Positions 1 to 6,153 of a DNA stretch of 7,144 nucleotides are shown in pieces; within the stretch, counting starts at the first letter, position 1, and each line of letters opens with the position of its first letter. Source of the stretch: Akkermansia muciniphila. GTDB lineage: Bacteria > Verrucomicrobiota > Verrucomicrobiia > Limisphaerales > UBA9464. The DNA is taken from positions 1-7,144 of the forward strand of contig CAMCFL010000157.1 of assembly GCA_945873715.1 (NCBI GenBank), given 5' to 3'. The position numbers were made by a program, and so were the translations under genes. The notes under the pieces were generated by a model that saw only the letters and a list, made by a program, of their open reading frames with translations, ran no database searches and had not been told where the DNA came from.

Positions 1-455
1 ATCTGCTTCCAAGGGAATGGGGCAACCTCTTCCCGGTCGGCCGACTCGACCAAGAGAGTGAAGGCCTGCTTTTCCTGACCAACGACGGCGATTTCAGCCT
101 GCGCCTGACCCATCCGCGTTACGGCGTCCGAAAGAAATACCGGGCGGTCGTCGAGGGACGGATCGAGGAATCCCATCTCAAGCGGTTCACCGAAGGCGTC
201 GAGGATGACGGGGAGTTGCTCAAGGCAGAGCGCGCCCACCTCCTCGCGGCCAACAACAGCCACAGCACCGTTGAACTCGAACTGGCCCAAGGCCGCAACC
301 GGGAGGTTCGCCGACTGTTCGCCGCCCTCGGTCACGAAGTCGTCCAACTGCGCCGAACCCAGATTGGAACCATCCGCCTGGCAGAATTGCCCTCCGGCAA
401 GTGGCGCATTCTCAGTCCCACCGAAATCAAATCCCTCTTGCCCGACCCGGCCTAA
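1..455 (+). CDS. rluB: RsuA/RluB-family 16S/23S rRNA pseudouridine synthase, 3' part
   Basis: Converts a specific uridine of ribosomal RNA to pseudouridine in the cytoplasm. The reading frame is open from the left edge (codons begin at base 3), so the start and the usual N-terminal S4 RNA-binding domain lie outside the window; about 150 residues remain. The visible part opens with the family's catalytic motif VGRLDQESEGLLFLTNDG, whose Asp (codon 48-50) is the expected catalytic nucleophile. It continues with HPRYGVRKKYRAVVEG and the C-terminal block GRNREVRRLFAALGH, followed by a LxxGxWRxLxxxE ending typical of the family. The REVRR wording is closer to RluB than to RsuA, RluE or RluF, so the symbol is a best guess and the exact target uridine cannot be read from sequence. 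The next gene starts 49 nt downstream on the same strand. Confidence 0.92.
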   Translation, partial: LLPREWGNLFPVGRLDQESEGLLFLTNDGDFSLRLTHPRYGVRKKYRAVVEGRIEESHLKRFTEGVEDDGELLKAERAHLLAANNSHSTVELELAQGRNREVRRLFAALGHEVVQLRRTQIGTIRLAELPSGKWRILSPTEIKSLLPDPA

Positions 456-504
456 GGGCGGATTTTGCACCCGCCTCGGTGCCCTTGCCGCGCCGCATTC
501 AAAG

Positions 505-1581
505 ATGAAACTTCGCCTGCCCACGTTTTTCGGATTCCTGCTGCTCGGGCTTCTGTTGCCCACAAGGGCCATCAGCTTGAGCTTTTCGCCCGACCCCAGG
601 GGTGTCACCACGGCCAACGCCAACCTGCGGGCCAAGCCTTCCCTGAACTCCGAGATCCTGATCTCCCTCAAGAAGGGACAGCAGATCCAGCAGATCAGGT
701 TCGCCACCGACCCGAAAGCCCCTGCGGATGAACCCAAGGAGTGGGTCGAAGTGGCGGCTCCCGCGGGAACCAAAGTCTGGATCTTTGCCGCACTGGTCGA
801 TCCCACCTCCAAGACGGTTCGTTCCGCGAAGGTGAATTTGCGGGCCGGACCCGGCCGAAACTACTCCGAGGTGGGCCATCTCGTTCAGGGCACGGCGATT
901 CAGGAACTTCGGTCTGCCGATGGATGGATCCAGATTGCCGCTCCGGAAGGGACCGTCAGGGGCTACATCGCCCAGGATCTGGTCAAGGCAGCCCCGGATG
1001 CGGTGGTCGAGAAGTCGGCGCCCACGCCCCCCGTTTCGATTCCCCGCCAGCCAGTGCCACTTCCCACAGAGGGCGCGAGGCCCCGTCTCGAAGCGGGACG
1101 GTCGATCCCCGAGGAAGCCAATGTGGCCCGGCAGGTAGCTGATCCAGCCCCCGCTCCCACCCGGATCATCCAACCTGACCTTGTGCCAACGGTCGAGACC
1201 GTCCCCGCCACGACAGCGGAAGCAGCTCCCGAAGTCCCGGCTGCCGCCCTTCCCGTGGAGACGTCTCCGGCCCCGCTCCAAACTTCCCCGGAAATCGCGA
1301 CTTCTACGCAGCCGGAAATCATCCACACCGACAAGCCCCGGCAGGTGATCCGCGAGGGTGTCGTGGGTGTCGCCATGAGCCCTCAGGCTCCCGGTGACTA
1401 CCAGTTGAACAACTTCCGGAAGGGCGAGGGAATGATCGGCTTTCTGGCCACCGACGACCCGGAGATCAAGCTCTCCTCCTGGCGTTGGCGACGCGTCGTG
1501 ATCACAGGCGAGGAATACCTGGATGTCCGCTGGCCAAAATCGCCTTTGATCAAGGTGACTTCGATCCAACCGGCCTACTGA
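505..1581 (+). CDS. Secreted/periplasmic protein with two SH3-like (SH3b) domains and a conserved-looking C-terminal domain
   Basis: 358 residues. The ATG at 505 is chosen because it opens a signal peptide (KLR, then a hydrophobic stretch at about residues 7-19, possible cleavage after TRA); the frame is open further upstream, but that stretch overlaps the pseudouridine synthase gene and reads as nonsense. No Shine-Dalgarno sequence is visible. Two SH3b repeats follow: residues about 35-98 (ANANLRAKPSLNSEIL) and 107-160 (AKVNLRAGPGRNYSEVG, then WIQIAAPEG and GYIAQDLV). Both carry the NLRxxP core seen in SH3 domains that bind cell-wall or other envelope ligands. Residues about 163-278 are a Pro/Ala/Glu-rich linker, probably disordered. 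Residues 280-358 form a separate compact beta-rich domain rich in Trp and Arg (SSWRWRRVVITGEEYLDVRWP) that I cannot name. No catalytic domain is present, so a binding or scaffolding role in the envelope is inferred. A terminator follows directly. Confidence 0.85.
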   Translation: MKLRLPTFFGFLLLGLLLPTRAISLSFSPDPRGVTTANANLRAKPSLNSEILISLKKGQQIQQIRFATDPKAPADEPKEWVEVAAPAGTKVWIFAALVDPTSKTVRSAKVNLRAGPGRNYSEVGHLVQGTAIQELRSADGWIQIAAPEGTVRGYIAQDLVKAAPDAVVEKSAPTPPVSIPRQPVPLPTEGARPRLEAGRSIPEEANVARQVADPAPAPTRIIQPDLVPTVETVPATTAEAAPEVPAAALPVETSPAPLQTSPEIATSTQPEIIHTDKPRQVIREGVVGVAMSPQAPGDYQLNNFRKGEGMIGFLATDDPEIKLSSWRWRRVVITGEEYLDVRWPKSPLIKVTSIQPAY

Positions 1582-1611
1582 TCCGCTCGGATTCTTTCGA
1601 TGGTTCCAACC

Positions 1612-1639
1612 GCCTTCCCCACCGGGAAGGCCTTTTTTT
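1612..1639 (+). terminator. Rho-independent terminator after the SH3-domain gene
   Basis: A perfect 8-bp stem, GCCTTCCC (1612-1619) with GGGAAGGC (1624-1631), encloses a four-base loop and is followed by C and seven T residues (1633-1639). It lies 31 nt after the stop of the SH3-domain gene and separates it from the sigma-factor unit. Confidence 0.9.
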
Positions 1640-1765
1640 GCACCTAACGAATTCCACTCCAACTCGGGATTGAAAACGGAAGGAACCCCTCGACGGAATC
1701 CTTGCCGCCCCGGAATGAAATGAAACCTTCGGCCGTGCCCGAGTGTGTACTGCCTCTTCTCGGAG

Positions 1766-1780
1766 CCCGCCGGTGCGGGA
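1766..1780 (+). promoter_or_regulatory. Ribosome binding site of the sigma factor, partly inside a small hairpin
   Basis: GGGA at 1777-1780 sits six bases before the ATG at 1787 and is the only Shine-Dalgarno-like sequence near that start. The same GGG forms the right arm of a 5-bp stem, CCCGC (1766-1770) with GCGGG (1775-1779), around a CGGT loop. The hairpin could reduce ribosome access; that effect is inferred from base pairing only. Confidence 0.4.
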
Positions 1781-1786
1781 AATGGG

Positions 1787-2338
1787 ATGACTGAAGCCGC
1801 ACAATTCGAAGCGTTCCTGACCGCGTATCAGGACATGGTCTACTCGACCGCATACCGACTCCTGAGTCAGGACGCGGAGGCTCGGGATGTTGCCCAGGAG
1901 GTTTTCGTGCGGGCTTGGCAACATTGGCCGCAATTGTCGGCCAGTCCCACCGCCGGGGGCTGGCTCAAGACGGTCACCCGCAACCTCTGCATCAATCACC
2001 TTCAGCGATACCGGGCTCGGTGGAAGTTCTTCTCGGATCTGAAGTCGGCCGACGCCGACGACGACGAACCCGGGCTGGAGGCGACGTTTGCTGCGCCGGA
2101 GACCCTTGAGGCTGGGCTCTTGACCCAGGATCAGGGGAGGGCTCTCGCAGATGCCATGCAGAAACTCCCCCAGAATCAACGGGTCGCGCTGGTCCTCTAC
2201 CATTTTGAGGACCTGGACTACGTCGAGATCGCCGAGCGCCTCGGCGTGAGCCTGGGCAAGGTGAAGACCGATATTCACCGGGCGCGCCTCGCGCTCTACA
2301 AAAAGTTGCAACCGCGACGGGAAGAATTGGGTGTTTAG
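1787..2338 (+). CDS. ECF-type RNA polymerase sigma factor (sigma-70 family)
   Basis: 183 residues, normal for an extracytoplasmic-function sigma factor, which directs RNA polymerase to a small set of promoters in response to a signal. Region 2 covers about residues 9-75, with the core-binding and -10-recognition block DAEARDVAQEVFVRAWQHW and the following WLKTVTRNLCINHLQR. A variable acidic linker (ADADDDEP) spans about residues 76-112. Region 4 covers about 119-172: LPQNQRVALVLYHFEDLDYVEIAERLGVSLGKVKTDIHRAR holds the helix-turn-helix that reads the -35 element. The ATG at 1787 is preferred because the in-frame upstream extension to a GTG at 1745 adds residues unlike any ECF N-terminus, and because GGGA lies just before it. 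No extra C-terminal domain is present. The next gene begins 11 nt after the stop, which points to co-transcription. The ECF subgroup cannot be assigned by eye. Confidence 0.95.
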   Translation: MTEAAQFEAFLTAYQDMVYSTAYRLLSQDAEARDVAQEVFVRAWQHWPQLSASPTAGGWLKTVTRNLCINHLQRYRARWKFFSDLKSADADDDEPGLEATFAAPETLEAGLLTQDQGRALADAMQKLPQNQRVALVLYHFEDLDYVEIAERLGVSLGKVKTDIHRARLALYKKLQPRREELGV

Positions 2339-2349
2339 AAGATCAGCGT

Positions 2350-2823
2350 ATGAAACCACCACCGAATGACGAGGACCCCCTGACGGGCTGGACCACCCAG
2401 GTCCTGCGCCAGATCCAGGATCGGCCGGCACCCGCGGGTTTCGGAATTCAGGTTCTGGTTGAGATCCGACGGCGGGCCAACCTGCCTTGGTACCAGCGTC
2501 CCTGGACCGATTGGCCCGCCCCGCAGAAGTGGTTCTCAGCACTGGTCTTCGCAGCCCTGATGATCGGGGTTTTTCAAGTCGGGATCCCCCTCCTTGAGGA
2601 TACCGCTGCCGAAACCGCCTATGGGCAGAAGGCAACCACCGCCTGGAGTTCCCTCAGCGCCCTCAGAGGCGTTGGAATCAGTTTGGTCCGGGCGGCCCGC
2701 CTCTCACTCGAACAGGTCTCCACCACCCATCTCACGCTCGCCCTGGGTTCCATCCTCGCCGCGTGGTTCTCCACGCTCGGCCTGGGTGCCGTCTGCTGGC
2801 GCGCCACTGCACAACCCCGCTAA
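2350..2823 (+). CDS. Small membrane protein in anti-sigma-factor position, function unknown
   Basis: 157 residues with no family I recognise. The N-terminal ~60 residues are cytoplasmic-looking and charged (TTQVLRQIQDRPAPAGF, then VLVEIRRRANLPWYQRPW). A first hydrophobic helix lies at about 61-82 (WFSALVFAALMIGVFQVGI), a polar stretch at 83-126 is probably outside the membrane, and a second helix lies at about 127-150. Its place directly after an ECF sigma gene and its cytoplasmic-tail-plus-helix layout match what membrane anti-sigma factors look like, so a role in holding the sigma factor inactive is a reasonable inference. However, the HxxxCxxC zinc motif of ZAS-type anti-sigma factors is absent and no anti-sigma domain is recognisable. 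The upstream AGAAGA is at best a weak ribosome binding site. The stop codon is five bases before the next ATG. Confidence 0.75.
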   Translation: MKPPPNDEDPLTGWTTQVLRQIQDRPAPAGFGIQVLVEIRRRANLPWYQRPWTDWPAPQKWFSALVFAALMIGVFQVGIPLLEDTAAETAYGQKATTAWSSLSALRGVGISLVRAARLSLEQVSTTHLTLALGSILAAWFSTLGLGAVCWRATAQPR

Positions 2824-2828
2824 GCCCC

Positions 2829-4559
2829 ATGAAGCTATTCCTTACCCGTCTTGTTGTTCTCGCCTGCATCGGCGGAGTGTCCCTCGGCTTCACCACGCTT
2901 GTGGCGCAGGACAAGGCTCCCCGGCCAGATCCGGCGCTCCAGGCACCTGCGGCACCCGCCGCCCCGGAGCCTCCCTTGACCGACTCGTCCGACGGCACCA
3001 ACGACAGCCCGGGCGATCTCGCCGCAGGGGTCAACCAACAGCGGCAAGGTCGCGATGTTGTGGTCACGGGTTCCGACGTCCGGATTGGACCCGGTGAAAC
3101 CGTCCACGACGTGGTGGTCAACGGTGCCGATCTGCTGGTCGAGGGCGATGTCACTGGCGACATCATCGTGATCTTCGGGAAGGTCAGGGTCCTCGGACGC
3201 GTCGACGGAGACATCATCAACGTCGGCCGGGGGATCTGGGTAGAGAATGGTGGATTCGTCGACGGGGACGTCTTCGGGGTCGGATACGGCGTCGTCCGGG
3301 AGCCGGACGGTGTCGTACAAGGCGAAGTCCGAAACCTCGGATTGGTCGCCATCCCTCTTTCCGTCCGGAGCCGGGCCATCCTGTATTTTGAGGAATGCGT
3401 CATGATGGCGCGACCGCTTTCGATCCGGGTCGGCTTTGTCTGGGTGGTCTGGGCGATCTTCCTCGCGATTCAGGCTTTCCTCGGACTGCTCTTCCCAGGG
3501 GCAACCCGGGCAACCATGGCAGCCATGCGCGAACGCCCCGGCGGCACCGCCATCCTCAGCATCTTTGCTCTTCCCCTGATCCTGCTGACGGCGTCGATCC
3601 TGACCGTCACCCTCATCGGAGCGCTGGCCGTTCCCTTCCTTTTCGCGGCCTTGGTCATCGGGCTGAGCATTGGCCGGATCGCCATTCTCCGACTGATGGG
3701 GTCACGAGTCCTCCAACTCTTCGGACTCGTCGAGGCAGCGCCGGTCGCCGAGTTCTTCACCGGGGCGGTCATCACGACTCTGCTCTTCCTGATCCCGGTC
3801 GTGGGCTTGTTTAGCTGGATGGTTTTCCTGCTCTGGGCTCTCGGTGCCATCTTGATGACCCTTTTCAGACGGGATCGACAACCCGCCTCCTCCATCGAAC
3901 GTGTCGGGATCAATGCAGAAACGGCTTCAACAACCGCATTCACACCGCGAACGACCACGGATCCCTACCCTTCCGCCTCCAATCCACCCACCACCATGTC
4001 CGATCCCATCCCGCTTCATCCGCACTTGCCGGCGTCCGCCGATCCCCTCGCCAACTCATCGGCGGCAAACACGGGACCCACAGGAACCGCGTCCAGTGTT
4101 CGATGGCACGAAGCCCGGCAGAGCCCAGGGCTCTCCGCGGAAGGAATCGCATCCGCGGCTCGTCCCGGATTGGGACGACGCCTCGGGGCCCTGTTCATCG
4201 ACTGGATCCCGCTGCTGTTCCTGGCAGCGATCCTGCCCGAACGACTGGCTTTCATTCGCCTGGAGGAGTTTGGGGGCGTCGTGCGTGTTGCGATTGGAGT
4301 CGCCTACTTCACCCTCATGCTGACGTGGCGCGGGACGACTTTGGGCGGGCTCGTGCTCGGGTTGCGGGTCGTCCGTCTGGACGGCCGCCCGATCGACCGT
4401 CCGGTGGCACTGGTCCGCGCCCTCGGTGCCGTCCTGAGCGGTCTTTGCTTCGGCGTGGGCTGGTTCTGGGCGGGCTGGGACGAGCGCCGTCAAACCTGGC
4501 ATGACCGTCTCGCCGGGACCGTGGTCATCCGGGACGATGACGCGCCACCGCTGGTTTAA
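2829..4559 (+). CDS. Bactofilin-like polymer-forming protein with membrane segments, fused to an RDD domain
   Basis: 576 residues in one unbroken frame. Residues 1-26 look like a signal peptide (MKLFLTRLVVLACIGG, ending near LVAQ). A Pro/Ala linker follows to about 70. Residues about 76-170 are short beta-strand repeats rich in V, D and G (GADLLVEGDVTGDIIVIFGK, then GRVDGDIINVGRGIWVENG and GDVFGVGYGVV), the pattern of bactofilin-type polymer-forming domains. Hydrophobic helices follow at about 201-222, 242-285 (probably two) and 314-344. Residues 350-445 are a Ser/Thr/Pro linker. Residues 447-569 form a complete RDD domain: GRRLGALFID near the start, helices at about 452-470, 484-499 and 524-549, and TWHDRLAGTVV at the end, so the conserved Arg and both Asp residues (about R450/R451, D458, D559) are present. 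The ATG at 2829 is chosen for the signal peptide and its spacing of five bases after the previous stop; no Shine-Dalgarno is seen. An internal in-frame ATG (residue 390) could mark an ancestral gene junction. An envelope scaffold is plausible; the RDD role is unknown. Confidence 0.85.
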   Translation: MKLFLTRLVVLACIGGVSLGFTTLVAQDKAPRPDPALQAPAAPAAPEPPLTDSSDGTNDSPGDLAAGVNQQRQGRDVVVTGSDVRIGPGETVHDVVVNGADLLVEGDVTGDIIVIFGKVRVLGRVDGDIINVGRGIWVENGGFVDGDVFGVGYGVVREPDGVVQGEVRNLGLVAIPLSVRSRAILYFEECVMMARPLSIRVGFVWVVWAIFLAIQAFLGLLFPGATRATMAAMRERPGGTAILSIFALPLILLTASILTVTLIGALAVPFLFAALVIGLSIGRIAILRLMGSRVLQLFGLVEAAPVAEFFTGAVITTLLFLIPVVGLFSWMVFLLWALGAILMTLFRRDRQPASSIERVGINAETASTTAFTPRTTTDPYPSASNPPTTMSDPIPLHPHLPASADPLANSSAANTGPTGTASSVRWHEARQSPGLSAEGIASAARPGLGRRLGALFIDWIPLLFLAAILPERLAFIRLEEFGGVVRVAIGVAYFTLMLTWRGTTLGGLVLGLRVVRLDGRPIDRPVALVRALGAVLSGLCFGVGWFWAGWDERRQTWHDRLAGTVVIRDDDAPPLV

Positions 4560-4619
4560 GAGAATTCCAATTCATTCCCCGCTTTTCAGCAAGGCCGCCG
4601 CCCGCTTTGATCTGGACCC

Positions 4620-5339
4620 ATGGGTAACGAGCCAGGCAACACGGGTTACAAGATCTGGGCAGTGGACGACGTGGTTTACGGACCGGTCGAGTTGCCCCAG
4701 TTGGTGGAGTGGATCCAGGATGAGCGGGTCCTGGCCGATACCTGGCTCTACCGCATGGATTCCCAGGCCTGGACCAAGGCCGGCGAACTCGATGAACTGC
4801 GCGGACTCTTCAGCGACACCACCAACTCCAGCGGGACCTCACTCACTCCTTCCGCAACGGAGCCGCTCATCCCGGGTGTGAAGCCGGGAATGTTGCGTCG
4901 GGTGAAGATCTTTGCGGCCATGACCGACCAGCAACTCGGTCGATTCGTGCAGATCATGGAGATCGAACGGGTTCCAACCTTTCGCGAAATCTGTCGTCAG
5001 GGTGGACCCGGGGACGCGATGTACTGTGTTCTCGACGGCGAGGTGCGCGCGCGAATTTTGGTGGCAGGACGTGAGACCACTCTCGCCACCTTCGCCGCCG
5101 GTGATGTCTTCGGGGAGATCTGCCTGTTTGATGACGGCCCTCGATCCGCCGACGTCTTGGCCAACGAGGACAGCACCCTTCTCCGGATCCAAGGGGAACG
5201 CTTCGACCGACTCTGCCGGGAGCAGGCGGATTTGGCCTCCCCCTTCCTACTGGCGCTGGGCCGGACGCTGACGGCGCGAATCCGAAACGACAACAAGCGC
5301 TTGGGCGAACTGATCGCGCTGAGCCGAAGCAGCCGTTGA
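4620..5339 (+). CDS. GYF_2-type domain plus cyclic-nucleotide-binding domain protein
   Basis: 239 residues, soluble, no signal peptide. Residues about 10-64 resemble a GYF_2/DUF4339 domain: YKIWAVDDVVYGPVELPQLVEWI, then DTWLYRMDSQAWTKAGEL, the usual gloss of G-P-x and W-x-x-A/K. After a short linker, residues about 92-205 form a Crp/Fnr-type cyclic-nucleotide-binding domain: LRRVKIFAAMTDQQLGRF, CRQGGPGDAMYCVLDGEV, and the phosphate-binding cassette GDVFGEICLFDDGPRSADV. Its Gly-Glu (165-166) and Arg-Ser (175-176) are the residues expected to contact the ribose and cyclic phosphate, so binding looks intact. The last ~34 residues are helical; no helix-turn-helix, kinase or cyclase domain follows, so the output is probably protein-protein contact. 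The start is fixed by an in-frame TGA at 4608-4610; no Shine-Dalgarno is visible. It lies 60 nt after the RDD gene, without a terminator between them. Confidence 0.88.
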   Translation: MGNEPGNTGYKIWAVDDVVYGPVELPQLVEWIQDERVLADTWLYRMDSQAWTKAGELDELRGLFSDTTNSSGTSLTPSATEPLIPGVKPGMLRRVKIFAAMTDQQLGRFVQIMEIERVPTFREICRQGGPGDAMYCVLDGEVRARILVAGRETTLATFAAGDVFGEICLFDDGPRSADVLANEDSTLLRIQGERFDRLCREQADLASPFLLALGRTLTARIRNDNKRLGELIALSRSSR

Positions 5340-5353
5340 GCGCGATCTATCCC

Positions 5354-6007
5354 TCACGGGGCGGGTAGCAATCGAACCAGATGGTTCAGCAAACCAGTGG
5401 AGTCACTGGTGGCAACAATGGATCCATCCACACTGAGGACGGAAAATCCGGGACCGTGTGCTGGACCATTCACCACACATCCGGTCGTCCGGCCTTCCTG
5501 GAGCTGGCGCCACCCTGCGTCGAGGGCGTCTTTCATCGTCCCCTCCACCTCGTACTTCCATCCGAAGATCTCCGCATTCGGGTACCATTCCCGCAGGCTT
5601 GGCAGCAATTTTGGCGTCGGCCGCAACTCGACCAGCAGGTTGCCCAACCGAGTGGAATACTTGGAGCTGCAGACCGCCCGCAATGAGCCATCCCCATTGC
5701 GCTGATAAACCAATCCCACTCCAAAGTCGCTGACCGCAGCGGCGTGGAAGAGGGCAATGGGTTCATCCGTTGCGAACTCCAGGAAGCGCGATGCCAGGTC
5801 CGCCGTACTCTCGAAATCAACCACGCCGATCGACGGAGGCGCGGGCGGCGCAGACGAGGAGCGACTGCGAAAGAGGGTCACCTCGTGCCCCGCCGATACC
5901 AGAAGGCCTGCCAACTCGGTACCAAGACGCCCGGTGGAAAAGTTGGTCAGTCTCCGTACCTGATCCAACGACTCTACCGTTCCCCCCGCTGTGACGATGC
6001 AGCGCAT
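5354..6007 (-). CDS. coaB: Stand-alone phosphopantothenate-cysteine ligase (CoaB)
   Basis: 217 residues, about the size of the CoaB half of the usual bifunctional CoaBC. CoaB joins 4'-phosphopantothenate to cysteine, activated by a nucleotide triphosphate, in coenzyme A synthesis. The N-terminus has the family signature CIVTAGGTVESLDQVRRLTN followed by FSTGRLG, matching the ITAGGTxExxDxVRxxxNxSxGxxG pattern; N22 corresponds to the conserved Asn of that motif. HAAAVSDF (88-95) matches the AAVADW block. SSKYS (114-118) may hold the conserved Lys of the KIKK block, followed by PTPKLL and FGWKYEVEG in place of GFAAET. VVNGPAHGPGF (178-188) matches the VANxxxxxGF block. The C-terminal half is noticeably divergent. 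No CoaC decarboxylase domain is fused or adjacent, so it must be encoded elsewhere if this is the cell's CoaB. The start is fixed by an in-frame TAG nine bases upstream; no Shine-Dalgarno is visible. It is convergent with the upstream-coordinate gene, 14 nt apart. Confidence 0.88.
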   Translation of the reverse strand: MRCIVTAGGTVESLDQVRRLTNFSTGRLGTELAGLLVSAGHEVTLFRSRSSSAPPAPPSIGVVDFESTADLASRFLEFATDEPIALFHAAAVSDFGVGLVYQRNGDGSLRAVCSSKYSTRLGNLLVELRPTPKLLPSLREWYPNAEIFGWKYEVEGTMKDALDAGWRQLQEGRTTGCVVNGPAHGPGFSVLSVDGSIVATSDSTGLLNHLVRLLPAP

Positions 6008-6100
6008 CGGCGGACGCTAATGCCGGCCCTGCGATTTGTCAGGCGTGGACTCAGGCTGGATCCACTTCGGTCCATCGCCCCAAACCACAACACAGGCCCA

Positions 6101-6139
6101 ATAAGGAAAAACACCCCCAAGCCACGGGCTTGGGGGTGT
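6101..6139 (-). terminator. Rho-independent terminator after rplS
   Basis: A perfect 13-bp inverted repeat, ACACCCCCAAGCC (6111-6123) and GGCTTGGGGGTGT (6127-6139), encloses a three-base loop. On the minus strand the stem is followed by TTTTCCTTAT, so it works for the trmD-rplS unit, 14 nt beyond the rplS stop. The plus-strand side has no T run. Confidence 0.93.
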
Positions 6140-6153
6140 CTTGACGGCAAAAA

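Noticed and set aside
454..486. AAGGGC (454-459) and GCCCTT (481-486) inverted repeat between the pseudouridine synthase and the SH3-domain gene
   Set aside because: The loop is 21 nt, an alternative pairing with CCGCC competes, and no T run follows, so it is not a convincing terminator.
499..1662. Minus-strand open frame of 387 codons opposite the SH3-domain gene
   Set aside because: Its product is a Gly/Arg/Asp-rich shadow without motifs, while the plus strand has a signal peptide, two SH3b repeats and a terminator at its end.
1640..1786. Promoter for the sigma-factor unit, including a GGAAC at 1682-1686 that resembles an ECF -35 element
   Set aside because: No matching -10 element (such as CGTC) is found 15-18 nt further on, and no good TATAAT-like pair is seen. 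A promoter is likely here but cannot be placed.
1550..2635. Long minus-strand open frame (361 codons) opposite the sigma factor and its neighbour
   Set aside because: It spans the terminator and two well-supported plus-strand genes, has an Arg/Pro/Gly-rich composition typical of antisense GC-rich frames and shows no domain.
5340..5353. Shared bidirectional terminator between the convergent cNMP gene and coaB
   Set aside because: The gap is only 14 nt and shows no inverted repeat or T run; transcripts probably run into the opposite gene or end by another route.
6020..6100. Promoter, small RNA or riboswitch between coaB and the rplS terminator
   Set aside because: Only a 5-bp GTGGA/TCCAC pairing is visible, without a recognisable -35/-10 pair or any known RNA motif.
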